A stretch of DNA of 64,000 nt from Methylotenera_A sp044228245 (GTDB lineage: Bacteria > Pseudomonadota > Gammaproteobacteria > Burkholderiales > Methylophilaceae). A program made the translations under genes and the position numbers. Where the stretch lies: the NCBI GenBank assembly GCA_044228245.1, contig JBGAVG010000006.1, positions 62,001 through 126,000 on the forward strand. Reading direction: 5' to 3'. Each line of letters starts with the position of its first letter. Position 1 is the first letter of the stretch. Shown one piece after another: positions 8,627-17,941 of this stretch. Under the pieces are notes generated by a model. That model worked only from the letters and a program-made list of their open reading frames with translations. It did no database searches and was not told the DNA's origin.

Positions 8627-9504
8627 GCATTTTAGTGAACAAAAATACCAAAGTGCTTTGCCAGGGCTTTACCGGAAAGCAAGGCACGTTTCACTCCGAG
8701 CAGGCACTGGCTTATGGCACGCAGATGGTGGGCGGCGTTACACCTGGCAAAGGTGGCCAGTTACACTTGAATTTGCTTGTATTTAACACCATGCGCGAGG
8801 CTGTGCGCGAAACGCAGGCCAATGCCAGTGTGATTTACGTGCCGCCGGCGTATGCAGCAGATTCCATTTTGGAAGCCGCCGATGCAGGTATTGAGTTGAT
8901 CGTGTGCATTACAGAAGGCATTCCGGTATTAGATATGCTGAACGTGAAAGCATCTCTTAAAGCCAATGACGCTAAATTAATTGGCCCCAATTGCCCAGGC
9001 ATTATCACGCCGGATGAATGCAAGATCGGCATTATGCCCGGAAGTATCCATTTAAGAGGCAAAGTGGGCGTGGTGTCGCGCTCCGGCACGCTCACTTATG
9101 AGGCAGTGCATCAGACGACTGCGCTTGGGCTTGGTCAAACCACCTGCGTGGGCATTGGCGGCGACCCGATTAAAGGCTTAAATTTTATTGAATGCCTGAC
9201 CATGTTCGAGGCTGACCCGGAAACTGAGGCGATGATCATGGTAGGCGAAATCGGCGGCTCAGATGAAGAAGCCGCAGCGGATTTTATTAAACATCACGTC
9301 ACCAAGCCTGTAGCCGCCTATATTGCGGGTTTGACCGCGCCAAAAGGCAAGCGTATGGGACATGCGGGGGCGATTATCTCGGGCGGATCCGGCCGTGCCG
9401 AAGATAAAATCAAAGCACTTGAAAATGCTGGCTGTGTGGTTGCAACATCGCCGGCTGGTTTGGGCGAGGCAGTGTTGCTAGCAATGAAAAATAAAGGTAA
9501 ATAA
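8623..9504 (+). CDS. sucD: Succinyl-CoA synthetase alpha subunit
   Basis: A 293-residue partner of SucC carrying the CoA-binding domain (GFTGKQGTFHSEQ) and the phospho-histidine site near GHAGAIISGGSG. The segment GPNCPGIITP is also diagnostic. Length matches the family. It is coupled to sucC by a 4-base overlap and followed one base later by an ankyrin gene, which is probably co-transcribed. Confidence 0.93.
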   Translation: MSILVNKNTKVLCQGFTGKQGTFHSEQALAYGTQMVGGVTPGKGGQLHLNLLVFNTMREAVRETQANASVIYVPPAYAADSILEAADAGIELIVCITEGIPVLDMLNVKASLKANDAKLIGPNCPGIITPDECKIGIMPGSIHLRGKVGVVSRSGTLTYEAVHQTTALGLGQTTCVGIGGDPIKGLNFIECLTMFEADPETEAMIMVGEIGGSDEEAAADFIKHHVTKPVAAYIAGLTAPKGKRMGHAGAIISGGSGRAEDKIKALENAGCVVATSPAGLGEAVLLAMKNKGK

Positions 9505-9505
9505 A

Positions 9506-10447
9506 TTGAAAAGATTTATCGTATTTCTTGGTTTGTGTTTATTTTTAGCAAGCTCAATAAGCTTTGCCGAAGATATTCCCTACCTGCTCACTGCGTCGTC
9601 AAAAGGTGATTTGGCTACGGTAAAAGCCATGCTGGAAAGCGGCGTCAACGCGAACACCAAAGATGCGGATGGCATCACCGCACTGATGTATGCGGCGCGT
9701 AAAAACCGTGCGGAAGTAGCCGCGGCGCTTATCAATAAAGGCGCGGAGGTTAACGCCAAGGACAAAGGCGGCTGGACTGCACTGATGTTTGCCGCCAAGA
9801 AAAATCACGTAGCGACGGCAAAGGTGCTTCTGGAAAAAGGCGCAGACCCGAAAATTCGCGATGACAGTGGCTGGAGTGCGTTTGGCATGGCAGCCACTTC
9901 CGGCTACAACGAAATTGTAGACTTGATGATTAAGCACGGCGTGGATGCGAACGCGAAAAGCGATGATGGTAAAACAGCATTGATGTATGCCGCAAAAAGT
10001 GGCGATGTTCCCACGATTACCTCTTTGATGACACAGGGCGCGCAACCCAACGCACACGACAGGCTTGGCGCAACACCATTGATGTACGCGGCGCGCGAAG
10101 GCCACACCCCTGCAGTGGCCTATATGCTGGACAAAGGGGCCAATGTTGACGAGCAGGACCAGTCACGCTGGACAGCATTGACTTGGGCAGTTAAAAAGGC
10201 ACAAGTGGAAGTTGCCAAAACATTGATTGCAAAAGGCGCCGACGTCGACCATGGAGACTTGGAAGGCACGCCAATCCTGCACCTGGCGGTAGATACCAAT
10301 TCAGTGGAAATGGTTAAACTGCTACTTGAAAACAAGGTCAACGTGAAGGCGCGCGATAAATACGGCCTGACCGCTTACGTGTATGCGCTAAAAAAAGGAA
10401 ATCCGGAAATTGTGAAGCTGATTAAAGATGCCGGCGGAAAATATTAG
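9506..10447 (+). CDS. Exported ankyrin-repeat protein
   Basis: A 313-residue protein starting at TTG one base after sucD stops; the start is supported by a good signal peptide (about residues 1-21, ending SFA). The rest is eight or nine ankyrin repeats of about 33 residues (G-W-T-A-L-M-x-A-A...). It is probably periplasmic. Ankyrin proteins of this kind often assist a partner enzyme, as AnkB does for periplasmic catalase in Pseudomonas, but no such partner is adjacent. Tight linkage to sucCD suggests shared transcription rather than shared function. Confidence 0.85.
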   Translation: MKRFIVFLGLCLFLASSISFAEDIPYLLTASSKGDLATVKAMLESGVNANTKDADGITALMYAARKNRAEVAAALINKGAEVNAKDKGGWTALMFAAKKNHVATAKVLLEKGADPKIRDDSGWSAFGMAATSGYNEIVDLMIKHGVDANAKSDDGKTALMYAAKSGDVPTITSLMTQGAQPNAHDRLGATPLMYAAREGHTPAVAYMLDKGANVDEQDQSRWTALTWAVKKAQVEVAKTLIAKGADVDHGDLEGTPILHLAVDTNSVEMVKLLLENKVNVKARDKYGLTAYVYALKKGNPEIVKLIKDAGGKY

Positions 10448-10471
10448 CCACTTCACACCAATAATTAAACC

Positions 10472-12073
10472 ATGAAAATCGCGCTGGCACAGATGAACTG
10501 CATTGTTGGCGATATTGCCGGCAACGCCAATAAAATCCTTGATTTTGCAAATCGTGCACATCAAAATGGGGCAAGCCTGCTCATCACACCGGAGTTGGCG
10601 CTGTGCGGTTACCCGCCCGAGGACTTATTGTTTCGCGATGACTTTAATGCTGCCTGCGAAAATGCGCTTAAGCGTTTATGCCAATCTTTACCCGCTATCA
10701 CACTGTTAGTCGGCCACCCACATTCGCACGATAACAAACTTTATAATGCGGCCTCCGTAATCGAAAACGGGAAAATAACAGTTACATATCACAAGCAAAT
10801 TCTGCCAAATTACAGCGTGTTTGATGAAGAGCGCTATTTTGAAGCCGGCGATACGCCCCTGGTTTTTTCGCATGGTGACACGAAATTCGGTGTCATGATC
10901 TGTGCCGATGGCTGGGAAGCAGCGCCCGCACAAAAGGCCAAGCAAGCCGGCGCGGAGTTTTTGCTTTCGCTCAACGCATCGCCTTACCACATGGATAAAC
11001 TGGAAACGCGTTATGAAGTGATTGCTGAACGCGCAAGGGAAACCGGTTTGCCAATTATTTATACTAACCTGGTTGGCGGACAAGATGAACTGGTGTTTGA
11101 TGGCGCTTCATTTGTGCTGAATAACAAGGGCGTTGTCACACAGCAATTGCCTTCGTTTGAAGAATGTTTAAGCTTTGTCGAAATCGTCAACCACCAGCCC
11201 GTTAATGCTGACATCGCTCCCAAACTGAGTCTGGAAGCATCGGTCTATAACGCGCTTAAATTGGGCCTTACAGACTATGTGAATAAGAACGGCTTCCCCA
11301 GCGTGGTACTGGGTTTGTCAGGCGGTATAGATTCAGCGCTCACACTCGCCATAGCTGTCGACGCACTTGGTGCAAGTCGTGTGAAAGTGGTGATGATGTC
11401 ATCCGAATTTACCGCCAGCATGAGCGTGGATGACGCAGTGGAAATGGCGAATCTGCTGGGCGTGAAATATAGATTAATTCCTATCGTCACACTTTTTGAG
11501 CATTTCAGAACTGCGCTTTCCACCGAGTTTGAAGACTTGCCTTTCGACACCACCGAAGAAAATCTGCAGGCACGCATTCGCGGCATGATACTCATGGCGC
11601 TCTCGAACAAATTCGGCAGCATTGTACTCACCACCGGCAACAAATCGGAAATGGCCGTAGGCTACAGCACACTCTATGGTGATATGGCAGGCGGCTTCTC
11701 GCTACTGAAAGACGTGCCAAAAACATTGGTATATAAGCTGGCCAAATACCGCAATGGCTTATCAAGCATAATCCCGGAACGCATTATCACGCGCGCGCCG
11801 AGCGCCGAGCTGCGGGCGAATCAAACCGATCAGGACAGCTTGCCGCCTTACGAGATTCTGGATGCCATTGTGCAGGCATATGTAGAAGAGGACATGAGCC
11901 GCCAGGCGATTATCCAGCAAGGGTTTAGCGAAAAAGATGTGAATCGCGTCACCAATTTGATTGATAAAAATGAATATAAGCGCCGCCAAGCGCCAGTTGG
12001 CGTTAGAATTACAGAAAGAGGATTTGGCAAAGACAGGCGATATCCGATAACATGTAAACTTAAGTTTAATTAG
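10472..12073 (+). CDS. nadE: Glutamine-dependent NAD+ synthetase
   Basis: A 533-residue two-domain enzyme making NAD+ from deamido-NAD+. The N-terminal nitrilase-like domain releases ammonia from glutamine (PELALCGYPPEDL, YHKQILPNY, ICADGWE with the nucleophile Cys). The C-terminal domain has the PP-loop LSGGIDSAL and the segment TTGNKSEMAVGY. Length is typical of the glutamine-using form. It is followed 48 bases later by glnB, a common betaproteobacterial pairing. Confidence 0.93.
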   Translation: MKIALAQMNCIVGDIAGNANKILDFANRAHQNGASLLITPELALCGYPPEDLLFRDDFNAACENALKRLCQSLPAITLLVGHPHSHDNKLYNAASVIENGKITVTYHKQILPNYSVFDEERYFEAGDTPLVFSHGDTKFGVMICADGWEAAPAQKAKQAGAEFLLSLNASPYHMDKLETRYEVIAERARETGLPIIYTNLVGGQDELVFDGASFVLNNKGVVTQQLPSFEECLSFVEIVNHQPVNADIAPKLSLEASVYNALKLGLTDYVNKNGFPSVVLGLSGGIDSALTLAIAVDALGASRVKVVMMSSEFTASMSVDDAVEMANLLGVKYRLIPIVTLFEHFRTALSTEFEDLPFDTTEENLQARIRGMILMALSNKFGSIVLTTGNKSEMAVGYSTLYGDMAGGFSLLKDVPKTLVYKLAKYRNGLSSIIPERIITRAPSAELRANQTDQDSLPPYEILDAIVQAYVEEDMSRQAIIQQGFSEKDVNRVTNLIDKNEYKRRQAPVGVRITERGFGKDRRYPITCKLKFN

Positions 12074-12121
12074 TCCAATTTTATTTATAAAATTAAATCA
12101 AAAAGTCTTTTGGGAGCTGGC

Positions 12122-12460
12122 ATGAAAAAAATCGAAGCGGTGATTAAACCATTTAAGTTAGACGAAGTACGCGAATCACTCTCTGAAATTGGCGTAATGG
12201 GACTAACGGTGACTGAAGTTAAGGGCTTTGGCCGCCAAAAAGGCCATACTGAGTTATATCGCGGCGCCGAGTATGTGGTGGATTTTTTGCCAAAAATCAA
12301 GCTTGAGCTGGTTGTGGCGGACAACATGGTGGAAGCCGCCATGGAAGCCATTATCAAAGCTGCGCATACAGGCAAAATTGGCGATGGTAAGATTTTTGTA
12401 AGCGCTATTGAGCAGGTGGTAAGAATTAGGACGGGCGAGACTGGCGAGTCGGCGGTATAG
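12122..12460 (+). CDS. glnB: Nitrogen regulatory protein P-II
   Basis: A 112-residue PII signal protein that senses 2-oxoglutarate and ATP/ADP and controls glutamine synthetase adenylylation and NtrB. MKKIEAVIKPFKLDEV is the standard start, so I use the ATG at 12122 rather than the in-frame TTG at 12110; GGGAG lies just upstream. The T-loop has the uridylylation Tyr in RGAEYVVDF, and the C-terminal GDGKIFV segment is intact. No amtB is adjacent, which favours GlnB over GlnK. Confidence 0.92.
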   Translation: MKKIEAVIKPFKLDEVRESLSEIGVMGLTVTEVKGFGRQKGHTELYRGAEYVVDFLPKIKLELVVADNMVEAAMEAIIKAAHTGKIGDGKIFVSAIEQVVRIRTGETGESAV

Positions 12461-12521
12461 GCAACTTGCCTAATAAAAGATTAAGTTCTTTTTTGGGTCT
12501 ACTTTACGTTAGGAGAACAAA

Positions 12522-12680
12522 ATGGGTGATGACGCAGAATACTACATTGAACAACAGGAAGAAGAAGCTCGTTTTCAACAAAGCATCAAGGACGAACAAG
12601 AACGCCAGATGACACGCGAACGGATTTTGAGAGAAAAGAAAATTGAATCCAATCAAAAAAACTTGCCTGTCAAAAAATAA
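12522..12680 (+). CDS. 52-residue charged small protein, unknown
   Basis: ATG at 12522 with AGGAG at 12511-12515, six bases before the start. The frame runs 52 codons to TAA. The product begins MGDDAEYYIEQQEEEA and is rich in Glu, Gln, Arg and Lys with no hydrophobic stretch; it should form one long amphipathic or coiled-coil helix (residues about 5-45). It starts 61 bases after glnB in the same direction. The strong ribosome binding site and protein-like composition support a real gene. I do not recognise a family. Confidence 0.6.
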   Translation: MGDDAEYYIEQQEEEARFQQSIKDEQERQMTRERILREKKIESNQKNLPVKK

Positions 12681-12696
12681 ATCTACAAGCCCGCGT

Positions 12697-12985
12697 AGGG
12701 CGCAATAGCTTGCGTATTGCGCCGTATTAAGCCCCTTGCCGCGCCTTTGGCTTGAGCGGCAGATGGTAGGCGGCGAGGACTGTCTGAGCGAAGCTAGTTC
12801 CGCAGCCGCCCCAGTCGCCGCGCTAAGACCGAAGGATAAAGCGGCAGCGGGGTGTGATTTTCTTTGATTACTTTCTTTTGCACAAACAAAAGAAAGTGAT
12901 TAGGTGTCGGGCTACCCCCGACAAGGTTCAAACTGCAACATTGCCCCTCACCCCAACCCCTCTCCCGCCTGCGGGCGAGGGGCTA
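12697..12985. repeat. Mosaic of intergenic inverted repeats (gene-free region 12681-13041)
   Basis: Several repeat modules lie side by side. GGCGCAATA (12699-12707) pairs with TATTGCGCC (12715-12723). A GC-rich stretch 12730-12855 has complementary ends of the CCCC..TGCCGC/GCGGCA..GGGG type. An A/T-rich module with TTTCTTTTG facing CAAAAGAAA lies at about 12872-12898. GTCGGG/CCCGAC forms a hairpin at about 12906-12922. GCCCCTC (12943-12949) pairs with GAGGGGC (12977-12983). Such modules recur between genes in many Proteobacteria. A possible frame at 12854-13072 crosses them and is judged spurious. Confidence 0.6.
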
Positions 12986-13041
12986 AATAACATGCCCTGC
13001 AAGCCAATATCTATGCGGCTCCCAGAGCATCTATTTTTAGA

Positions 13042-13785
13042 CTATTTGTCTTTAAAAACGCTTCTGACATAATCTAAATCTTCTTGTGTATCTACACCGC
13101 TTGCAGGCGCATTTTCTGTAATCGTCACGCCAATTTTATAGCCGTGGTAAAGCACCCGCAGTTGTTCCAGACTTTCTATTTTTTCTAATTCGGTCACAAC
13201 TAGCTGTGCGTATTGTTTGAGAAAGCCCACGCGGTAAGCGTAAATACCAATATGGCGATGGGCTTGAATATGCTGTTTATAAGCTTCGTCACGCGGGTAT
13301 GGAATCGGCGAGCGGCTAAAATACAGCGCGTTGCCATTGGCATCCATTACCACTTTGACGATGTTTGGATTTAACAAACTGGCTTCATCGTGAATGGGGT
13401 GACAAGCGGTCGCCATCACTGCGTCTTTGCTGTTTGCCAGATGCTGGGCGACTTCTTTAATCAGTTCAGGATCAATCAGCGGCTCATCGCCCTGCACATT
13501 CACCACGATTTCATCATCTGGCCAACCAAGCTTTTGCGCCACTTCGGCGATTCTATCGGTGCCGGAGGCATGGTCTATGCGCGTCATCACTGCTTTTAGA
13601 TTCTGCGCTTGCACCACAGAAACGATTTTTTCAAAGTCTGTGGCAATAATAATTTCACTTGCACCACTTTTGGCAGCCTGCTCTGCAACCCGCACTACCA
13701 TTGGCTTGCCGGCTATGTCTAATAGGGGTTTGCCCGGCAGGCGCGTGCTGGCGTAGCGTGCAGGAATAACAACCTTAAACGACAT
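13042..13785 (-). CDS. kdsB: 3-deoxy-manno-octulosonate cytidylyltransferase (CMP-KDO synthetase)
   Basis: A 247-residue enzyme that activates KDO with CTP for lipopolysaccharide core synthesis. It begins MSFKVVIPARYASTRLPGKPL, the family nucleotide-binding start, and has VNVQGDEPLI and the HIGIYAYR segment. Its ATG overlaps the stop of the Trm112-like gene by one base (TAATG). It is the last gene of the minus-strand envelope operon; downstream lies the repeat mosaic, with no clear T-run terminator. Confidence 0.93.
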   Translation of the reverse strand: MSFKVVIPARYASTRLPGKPLLDIAGKPMVVRVAEQAAKSGASEIIIATDFEKIVSVVQAQNLKAVMTRIDHASGTDRIAEVAQKLGWPDDEIVVNVQGDEPLIDPELIKEVAQHLANSKDAVMATACHPIHDEASLLNPNIVKVVMDANGNALYFSRSPIPYPRDEAYKQHIQAHRHIGIYAYRVGFLKQYAQLVVTELEKIESLEQLRVLYHGYKIGVTITENAPASGVDTQEDLDYVRSVFKDK

Positions 13786-13967
13786 TAGTCGACTTTCTCA
13801 TCAGGGCCAAGTTTACGTGCTTCTTCCTCCAGCATGACAGGAATGCCATCGCGTATCGGGTAGGCTAATCGCGCTGATTTTGAAATCAGCTCGTTGTTTT
13901 TCTTGTCATATATCAGCGGCCCTTTAGTGACCGGGCATACCAGAATCTGCAGTAATTTTGCGTCCAT
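13785..13967 (-). CDS. Trm112-family small protein
   Basis: A 60-residue protein of the Trm112/UPF0434 (YcaR) family, normally found between lpxK and kdsB. ILVCPVTKGPLIYD and AYPIRDGIPVML are the family hallmarks. Bacterial members probably stabilise partner methyltransferases, as eukaryotic Trm112 does, but the role is not settled. The usual zinc CxxC pairs are reduced to one Cys here, as in many bacterial members. Confidence 0.88.
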   Translation of the reverse strand: MDAKLLQILVCPVTKGPLIYDKKNNELISKSARLAYPIRDGIPVMLEEEARKLGPDEKVD

Positions 13968-13974
13968 AATAACT

Positions 13975-14979
13975 CTACCTTTTTGCCAATTTATTTAGAA
14001 TCAACGTCATCAGCTGCGTGTCAATCTGCGCCTCGACAGGCAACACCCAATGATGGGGCTGTGCGAATGGCTTACATTTTACGGCATCTTTTTCAGTCAT
14101 GATCAGCACATCACCATCAATTTTTGCTAACTCTTGCGCGGTAAACGCATGATGGTCATCAAAACTCACACCGGTGAAAATAAGCCCCAGCTTGCGTAAA
14201 TGCTCAAAAAAACGTTCCGGCTTGCCAATTCCAGCCAAAGCCTTAACATTTTTTTGCTTAAAATCAGTTGCGGTTGCTGTCAGATTTGAATCCGCCAGAT
14301 TATAGAACTGCTGGCCGACCAACTGCATTTGATACGCAGAATCAACGTTTCCATGTGTGCTTTTTTGTCCGTTACAGACAACTGCATTTACCGTATTTAA
14401 ACGCTCAAGCGGCTCTCGTAACTGGCCCGCAGGCAACAGTCGCGCATCGTTTCCAATGCCTGCATCTACCACTGCAATCTCAATATCGCGCTTCATGCGA
14501 TAATGCTGCAAGCCGTCATCACTGATAATCACGTTGCATTCGGGGTGTGCTTTTAAAAGCTCTGTTGCGACTTGCACACGATCAGCCCCCACCCACACGG
14601 GACATTGGCCACGATTCGCAATCAATACCGGCTCGTCACCAACAACACTGGCTTGGCTGCTGGCATTCACACTGGTTGGCACGCTAACGCTACCGCCGTA
14701 ACCACGGCTGATCACCGCAGGTTTAAAGCCATGTTGCCTGAGTTGCTCAACCAGCCAAATCACTACCGGCGTTTTGCCGCTGCCGCCCAGATTGATATTG
14801 CCCACCACAACGACAGGCACTGGCAGCGCATATGATTTCAGGATGCCATGCTGATATGCCCAACGCCTGAATGCCGTAATCGCTGCAAACAGCCAAGATA
14901 AGGGAACCAACACAAGATAAAAAAACGCATCTTTTTGCCGCCATGCGTTTTGTATCATCTCCTGTGTAAGATTTTTCAC
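13975..14979 (-). CDS. lpxK: Tetraacyldisaccharide 4'-kinase
   Basis: A 334-residue inner-membrane kinase that adds the 4' phosphate to the lipid A precursor, producing lipid IVA. An N-terminal hydrophobic segment (about 20-40) anchors it. The Walker A region is GNINLGGSGKTPVV, followed by ISRGYGG and SDDGLQHY, all diagnostic. It lies 12 bases after msbA and 7 before the Trm112 gene, within a lipid A supply-and-export operon. Confidence 0.92.
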   Translation of the reverse strand: MKNLTQEMIQNAWRQKDAFFYLVLVPLSWLFAAITAFRRWAYQHGILKSYALPVPVVVVGNINLGGSGKTPVVIWLVEQLRQHGFKPAVISRGYGGSVSVPTSVNASSQASVVGDEPVLIANRGQCPVWVGADRVQVATELLKAHPECNVIISDDGLQHYRMKRDIEIAVVDAGIGNDARLLPAGQLREPLERLNTVNAVVCNGQKSTHGNVDSAYQMQLVGQQFYNLADSNLTATATDFKQKNVKALAGIGKPERFFEHLRKLGLIFTGVSFDDHHAFTAQELAKIDGDVLIMTEKDAVKCKPFAQPHHWVLPVEAQIDTQLMTLILNKLAKR

Positions 14980-14991
14980 GGTCGAAAGAGC

Positions 14992-16746
14992 CTAATCCAG
15001 CTCTTTTTGATAAAGCTTGGTGTAATGGCCATTAAGTGCCAGTAGTTGTTGATGTGTGCCAGATTCAACGATCTCGCCATGACTCATCACCAATATCCGG
15101 TCGGCATTTTCAATCGTGCTTAAGCGATGCGCAATCACAATCGAAGTGCGGTTTTGCATCAACGTATCCAGGGCCGCCTGCACATGCTGCTCAGATTCGG
15201 TATCCAGCGCGCTGGTAGCTTCATCTAACAGCAAAATAGGCGCATTTTTAAGAATGGCACGCGCAATAGCAATGCGCTGACGCTGCCCGCCAGACAGCCG
15301 CACGCCTCTATCGCCAATTTCATTTTGTAAGCCATTAGGCAATTGCTGAATGAACTCCCACGCATGTGCGGCTTTAGCGGCTTCAATCACCTCGGCTTCG
15401 CTTGCGTTTCTTAAGGTACCGTAAGCAATATTATTGAACACGGTATCATTGAACAGAATAACATCCTGACTCACCAGCGAAAATTGGCTGCGCAGATTCT
15501 TCAATTCCAAAGAACGGATATCTATACCATCAAGCAACACCAAGCCCTGCTGCAGTTCATAAAAACGCGGCAACAAATTAACCAGCGTAGTTTTACCTCC
15601 GCCAGATCGCCCTACCAGCGCCACTTTCTCTCCCGGCTGTATAGTAAAACTCAAATTATTTAGTGCCGGCTTTTTCGCGTTATCGTAACGCAAACTTACA
15701 TTCCTAAATTCAATTTCGCCACGCGCACGCTGGATGGTTTTCTCTCCATCACTCACTTCAGGCGGACTGTCTATCACCTCAAAAACACTTTGCGCAGCTG
15801 CTAATCCAATTTGAAAATCCTCAGTCGCAGCGGTAATATGTTTAATTGGGCTAATCAGCATGAGTAGCGCACCTATAAAAGCAGCAAACTCGCCCACAGT
15901 AAAGCGTCCCAGCGCATAATACACCACCATGGTTAACGCTAAAGCAGCCAGCACTTCTACTACTAAACTATTCAAACCTGCTATGCGTGCGGAACGCAAT
16001 TCAAGCTGACGATTTTTGTCGACAACCGCAGAAAAACGCTCGTCCTCATACGTTTGCGCACCAAATATTTTCACAATGCGTTGGCCAGAAATTGCTTCTT
16101 CCGCCACTTTAGTCATTTCACCTATGCCCAACTGTACTTTTCTTGCATTGGCATGCAATTTTGGTGTCATTTTTCTTAGATAGAGTGCCATAAACGGCGT
16201 GACGATTGCAAATACCAAAGTAAGACGCCAATCAAGATAAAGCATATAAGCCACAAGGCCAATAACAGTGAGTATATCGCGCATCACATTCAGCGCCGAG
16301 CGCGTACACACGTTTGCCAACCGCTCTGCGTCATAGGTAAGCTTAGAAACCAGCAAACCCGTGGTGCTGGCATCAAAATAGCTCACCGGGAGTTGCATAA
16401 ATTTGTTAAAAGCTTCAGCTCTAAGTTTCGCCACAATGCGCCTGGCTACCACGCGCATGCTATACATAGACACAAAGCCGGCAAGACCTCTCAACGACAT
16501 TAATGCAAATAACATAAGCGGGAGGATCATTGCTTTGTCTGCGGATTGCTTCACAAAGCCTTCATCCGTCACCTGCTTAATGAGCGCCAAAAAACCAGTA
16601 TTGCTTGCGGCGAGTATGGCAGTAGAAATAATTGTGATGAGAAAAAAGACTTTATGCGCCCAAGCATAGCGAAACAATCGCAAATACAATATTTTTGCGT
16701 TTGCTACGCGAATCGGCTTTTCTTTATTGCGTGAAGATTTCGACAT
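14992..16746 (-). CDS. msbA: Lipid A export ATP-binding/permease protein
   Basis: A 584-residue half-transporter that flips lipid A across the inner membrane. Six transmembrane helices fill residues 30-310. The ATPase domain has a Walker A of GRSGGGKTT (canonical GRSGSGKST), the signature LSGGQRQRIAIARA and Walker B LLLDEATSALD. Position next to lpxK supports MsbA over other ABC exporters. Upstream is exbD, with a 56-base gap. Confidence 0.9.
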   Translation of the reverse strand: MSKSSRNKEKPIRVANAKILYLRLFRYAWAHKVFFLITIISTAILAASNTGFLALIKQVTDEGFVKQSADKAMILPLMLFALMSLRGLAGFVSMYSMRVVARRIVAKLRAEAFNKFMQLPVSYFDASTTGLLVSKLTYDAERLANVCTRSALNVMRDILTVIGLVAYMLYLDWRLTLVFAIVTPFMALYLRKMTPKLHANARKVQLGIGEMTKVAEEAISGQRIVKIFGAQTYEDERFSAVVDKNRQLELRSARIAGLNSLVVEVLAALALTMVVYYALGRFTVGEFAAFIGALLMLISPIKHITAATEDFQIGLAAAQSVFEVIDSPPEVSDGEKTIQRARGEIEFRNVSLRYDNAKKPALNNLSFTIQPGEKVALVGRSGGGKTTLVNLLPRFYELQQGLVLLDGIDIRSLELKNLRSQFSLVSQDVILFNDTVFNNIAYGTLRNASEAEVIEAAKAAHAWEFIQQLPNGLQNEIGDRGVRLSGGQRQRIAIARAILKNAPILLLDEATSALDTESEQHVQAALDTLMQNRTSIVIAHRLSTIENADRILVMSHGEIVESGTHQQLLALNGHYTKLYQKELD

Positions 16747-16802
16747 GGATTTTAGTATTCAAATCTAAACGTCGAACGGAGACAAGAAGTAATCAATGAC
16801 AG

Positions 16803-17225
16803 TTAAGAGCCTGACCCGATTTGAGTCGCAAAAGTAATATGCGTATAACTGGCCTGACGGGCTGCTTCCATCACGTTTACGACTGACTGATGCGTTGCGT
16901 TGGCATCTGCATTAATCACGATTGTAGGCTCCTTGCCATTACCAGCGGCTTTGGTAAGCGCACTCGCAATAGTTACCACGTCTTTGCCTGCGACTTCGTT
17001 GCCATTCACCATGTAGCGCCCTGTCGCATCCACTTCAACTGTAATCACGAGTGGTTTATCGGCAGGACTATTCGCTTCGGCGGTTGGCAAATTGATCTGC
17101 AGTTCGCTGGTGCGTGAAAAGGTCGCGCTCACCACCAGGAAAATAATAATCACCAGTAACACGTCAATCAAAGGCACGAGATTCATCTCGAGCTCTTCAT
17201 TACGTCTGCCACGTTGAAAATTCAT
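16803..17225 (-). CDS. exbD: ExbD/TolR family biopolymer transport protein
   Basis: A 140-residue single-pass inner-membrane protein. One helix (about 16-36) has the essential Asp in VPLIDVLLVI (Asp21). The periplasmic part follows the ExbD/TolR pattern. With the neighbouring ExbB-like gene it forms a proton-driven motor that powers TonB or a similar envelope process. No tonB is visible here, so the energised partner is unknown. It starts 2 bases after exbB ends. Confidence 0.87.
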   Translation of the reverse strand: MNFQRGRRNEELEMNLVPLIDVLLVIIIFLVVSATFSRTSELQINLPTAEANSPADKPLVITVEVDATGRYMVNGNEVAGKDVVTIASALTKAAGNGKEPTIVINADANATHQSVVNVMEAARQASYTHITFATQIGSGS

Positions 17226-17227
17226 GG

Positions 17228-17833
17228 CTATTTTCTCTCGCCGTGTAAAATTTCAACCAGCTTGATCGCCTGTTGTTCCATATCCACCAATAAGTCATCT
17301 ACCTTACTGCGGAAATAACGATAGGCGATCATGGCAGGAACTGCAACCACAATACCGGCAGCAGTGTTGTAAAGCGCCACAGAAATGCCGCGTGCAAATT
17401 GTGCGACATCGTGGCCACTGGTCGTAAATGAACCAAACAGTTCCACCATGCCGATTACCGTGCCCAGCAGGCCCAATAACGGCGCCACTGTAGCGATGGT
17501 GCCTAATGTAGGCAGATAGCGGTCCAGTTTATGCGCCACCGCGCGTCCGGTTTCCTCGATCGCCTCCTTGGTCACTTCGCGTGAGTTTTTGGCATTAAAT
17601 AATGCGCTGGCAAACACTTGGCCCAACATAGAATGCTGCTCCAGCTTGCCCAGCGTTTCATTGGTCACGCCACCCTGCCCCAGCCATTTCTGTACCTCTG
17701 GCAGCAAATTGGCAGGCGCAACTACTTCAGCACGCAAAGCCCAGAAACGCTCACCTATAATCGCCAGTGCAACGACGGATGCAATGATCAGCGGCCAGAT
17801 TGGCCAACCGGCGGCCAGAATAATTTCCCACAC
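17228..17833 (-). CDS. exbB: MotA/TolQ/ExbB family proton channel protein
   Basis: A 201-residue inner-membrane protein with three helices, including the conserved LLGLLGTVIGMVELF and NTAAGIVVAVPAM segments lining the proton path. The frame continues to a TTG at 17896, but I prefer the GTG at 17833, which has a strong TAAGGAG (reverse strand, 17841-17847) seven bases upstream and begins MWEII. It is paired with exbD. The exbBD-msbA-lpxK order is typical of Betaproteobacteria. Confidence 0.87.
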   Translation of the reverse strand: MWEIILAAGWPIWPLIIASVVALAIIGERFWALRAEVVAPANLLPEVQKWLGQGGVTNETLGKLEQHSMLGQVFASALFNAKNSREVTKEAIEETGRAVAHKLDRYLPTLGTIATVAPLLGLLGTVIGMVELFGSFTTSGHDVAQFARGISVALYNTAAGIVVAVPAMIAYRYFRSKVDDLLVDMEQQAIKLVEILHGERK

Positions 17834-17941
17834 AGCAATACTCCTTAAGTATTCAAAAACTCCCGCTACTTTAGCTGGAAGCGCGAATTTCGGCAAGTTC
17901 CACGTTGCTTATTTTAGTTTTAGGTGTTATTCATATTGCTG

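Noticed and set aside
7463..9504. sucCD read as malate thiokinase (mtkAB)
   Set aside because: Length and motifs fit SucCD and no serine-cycle genes are nearby.
12854..13072. 72-codon frame in the repeat mosaic
   Set aside because: It consists of translated repeat modules and overlaps kdsB; no ribosome binding site.
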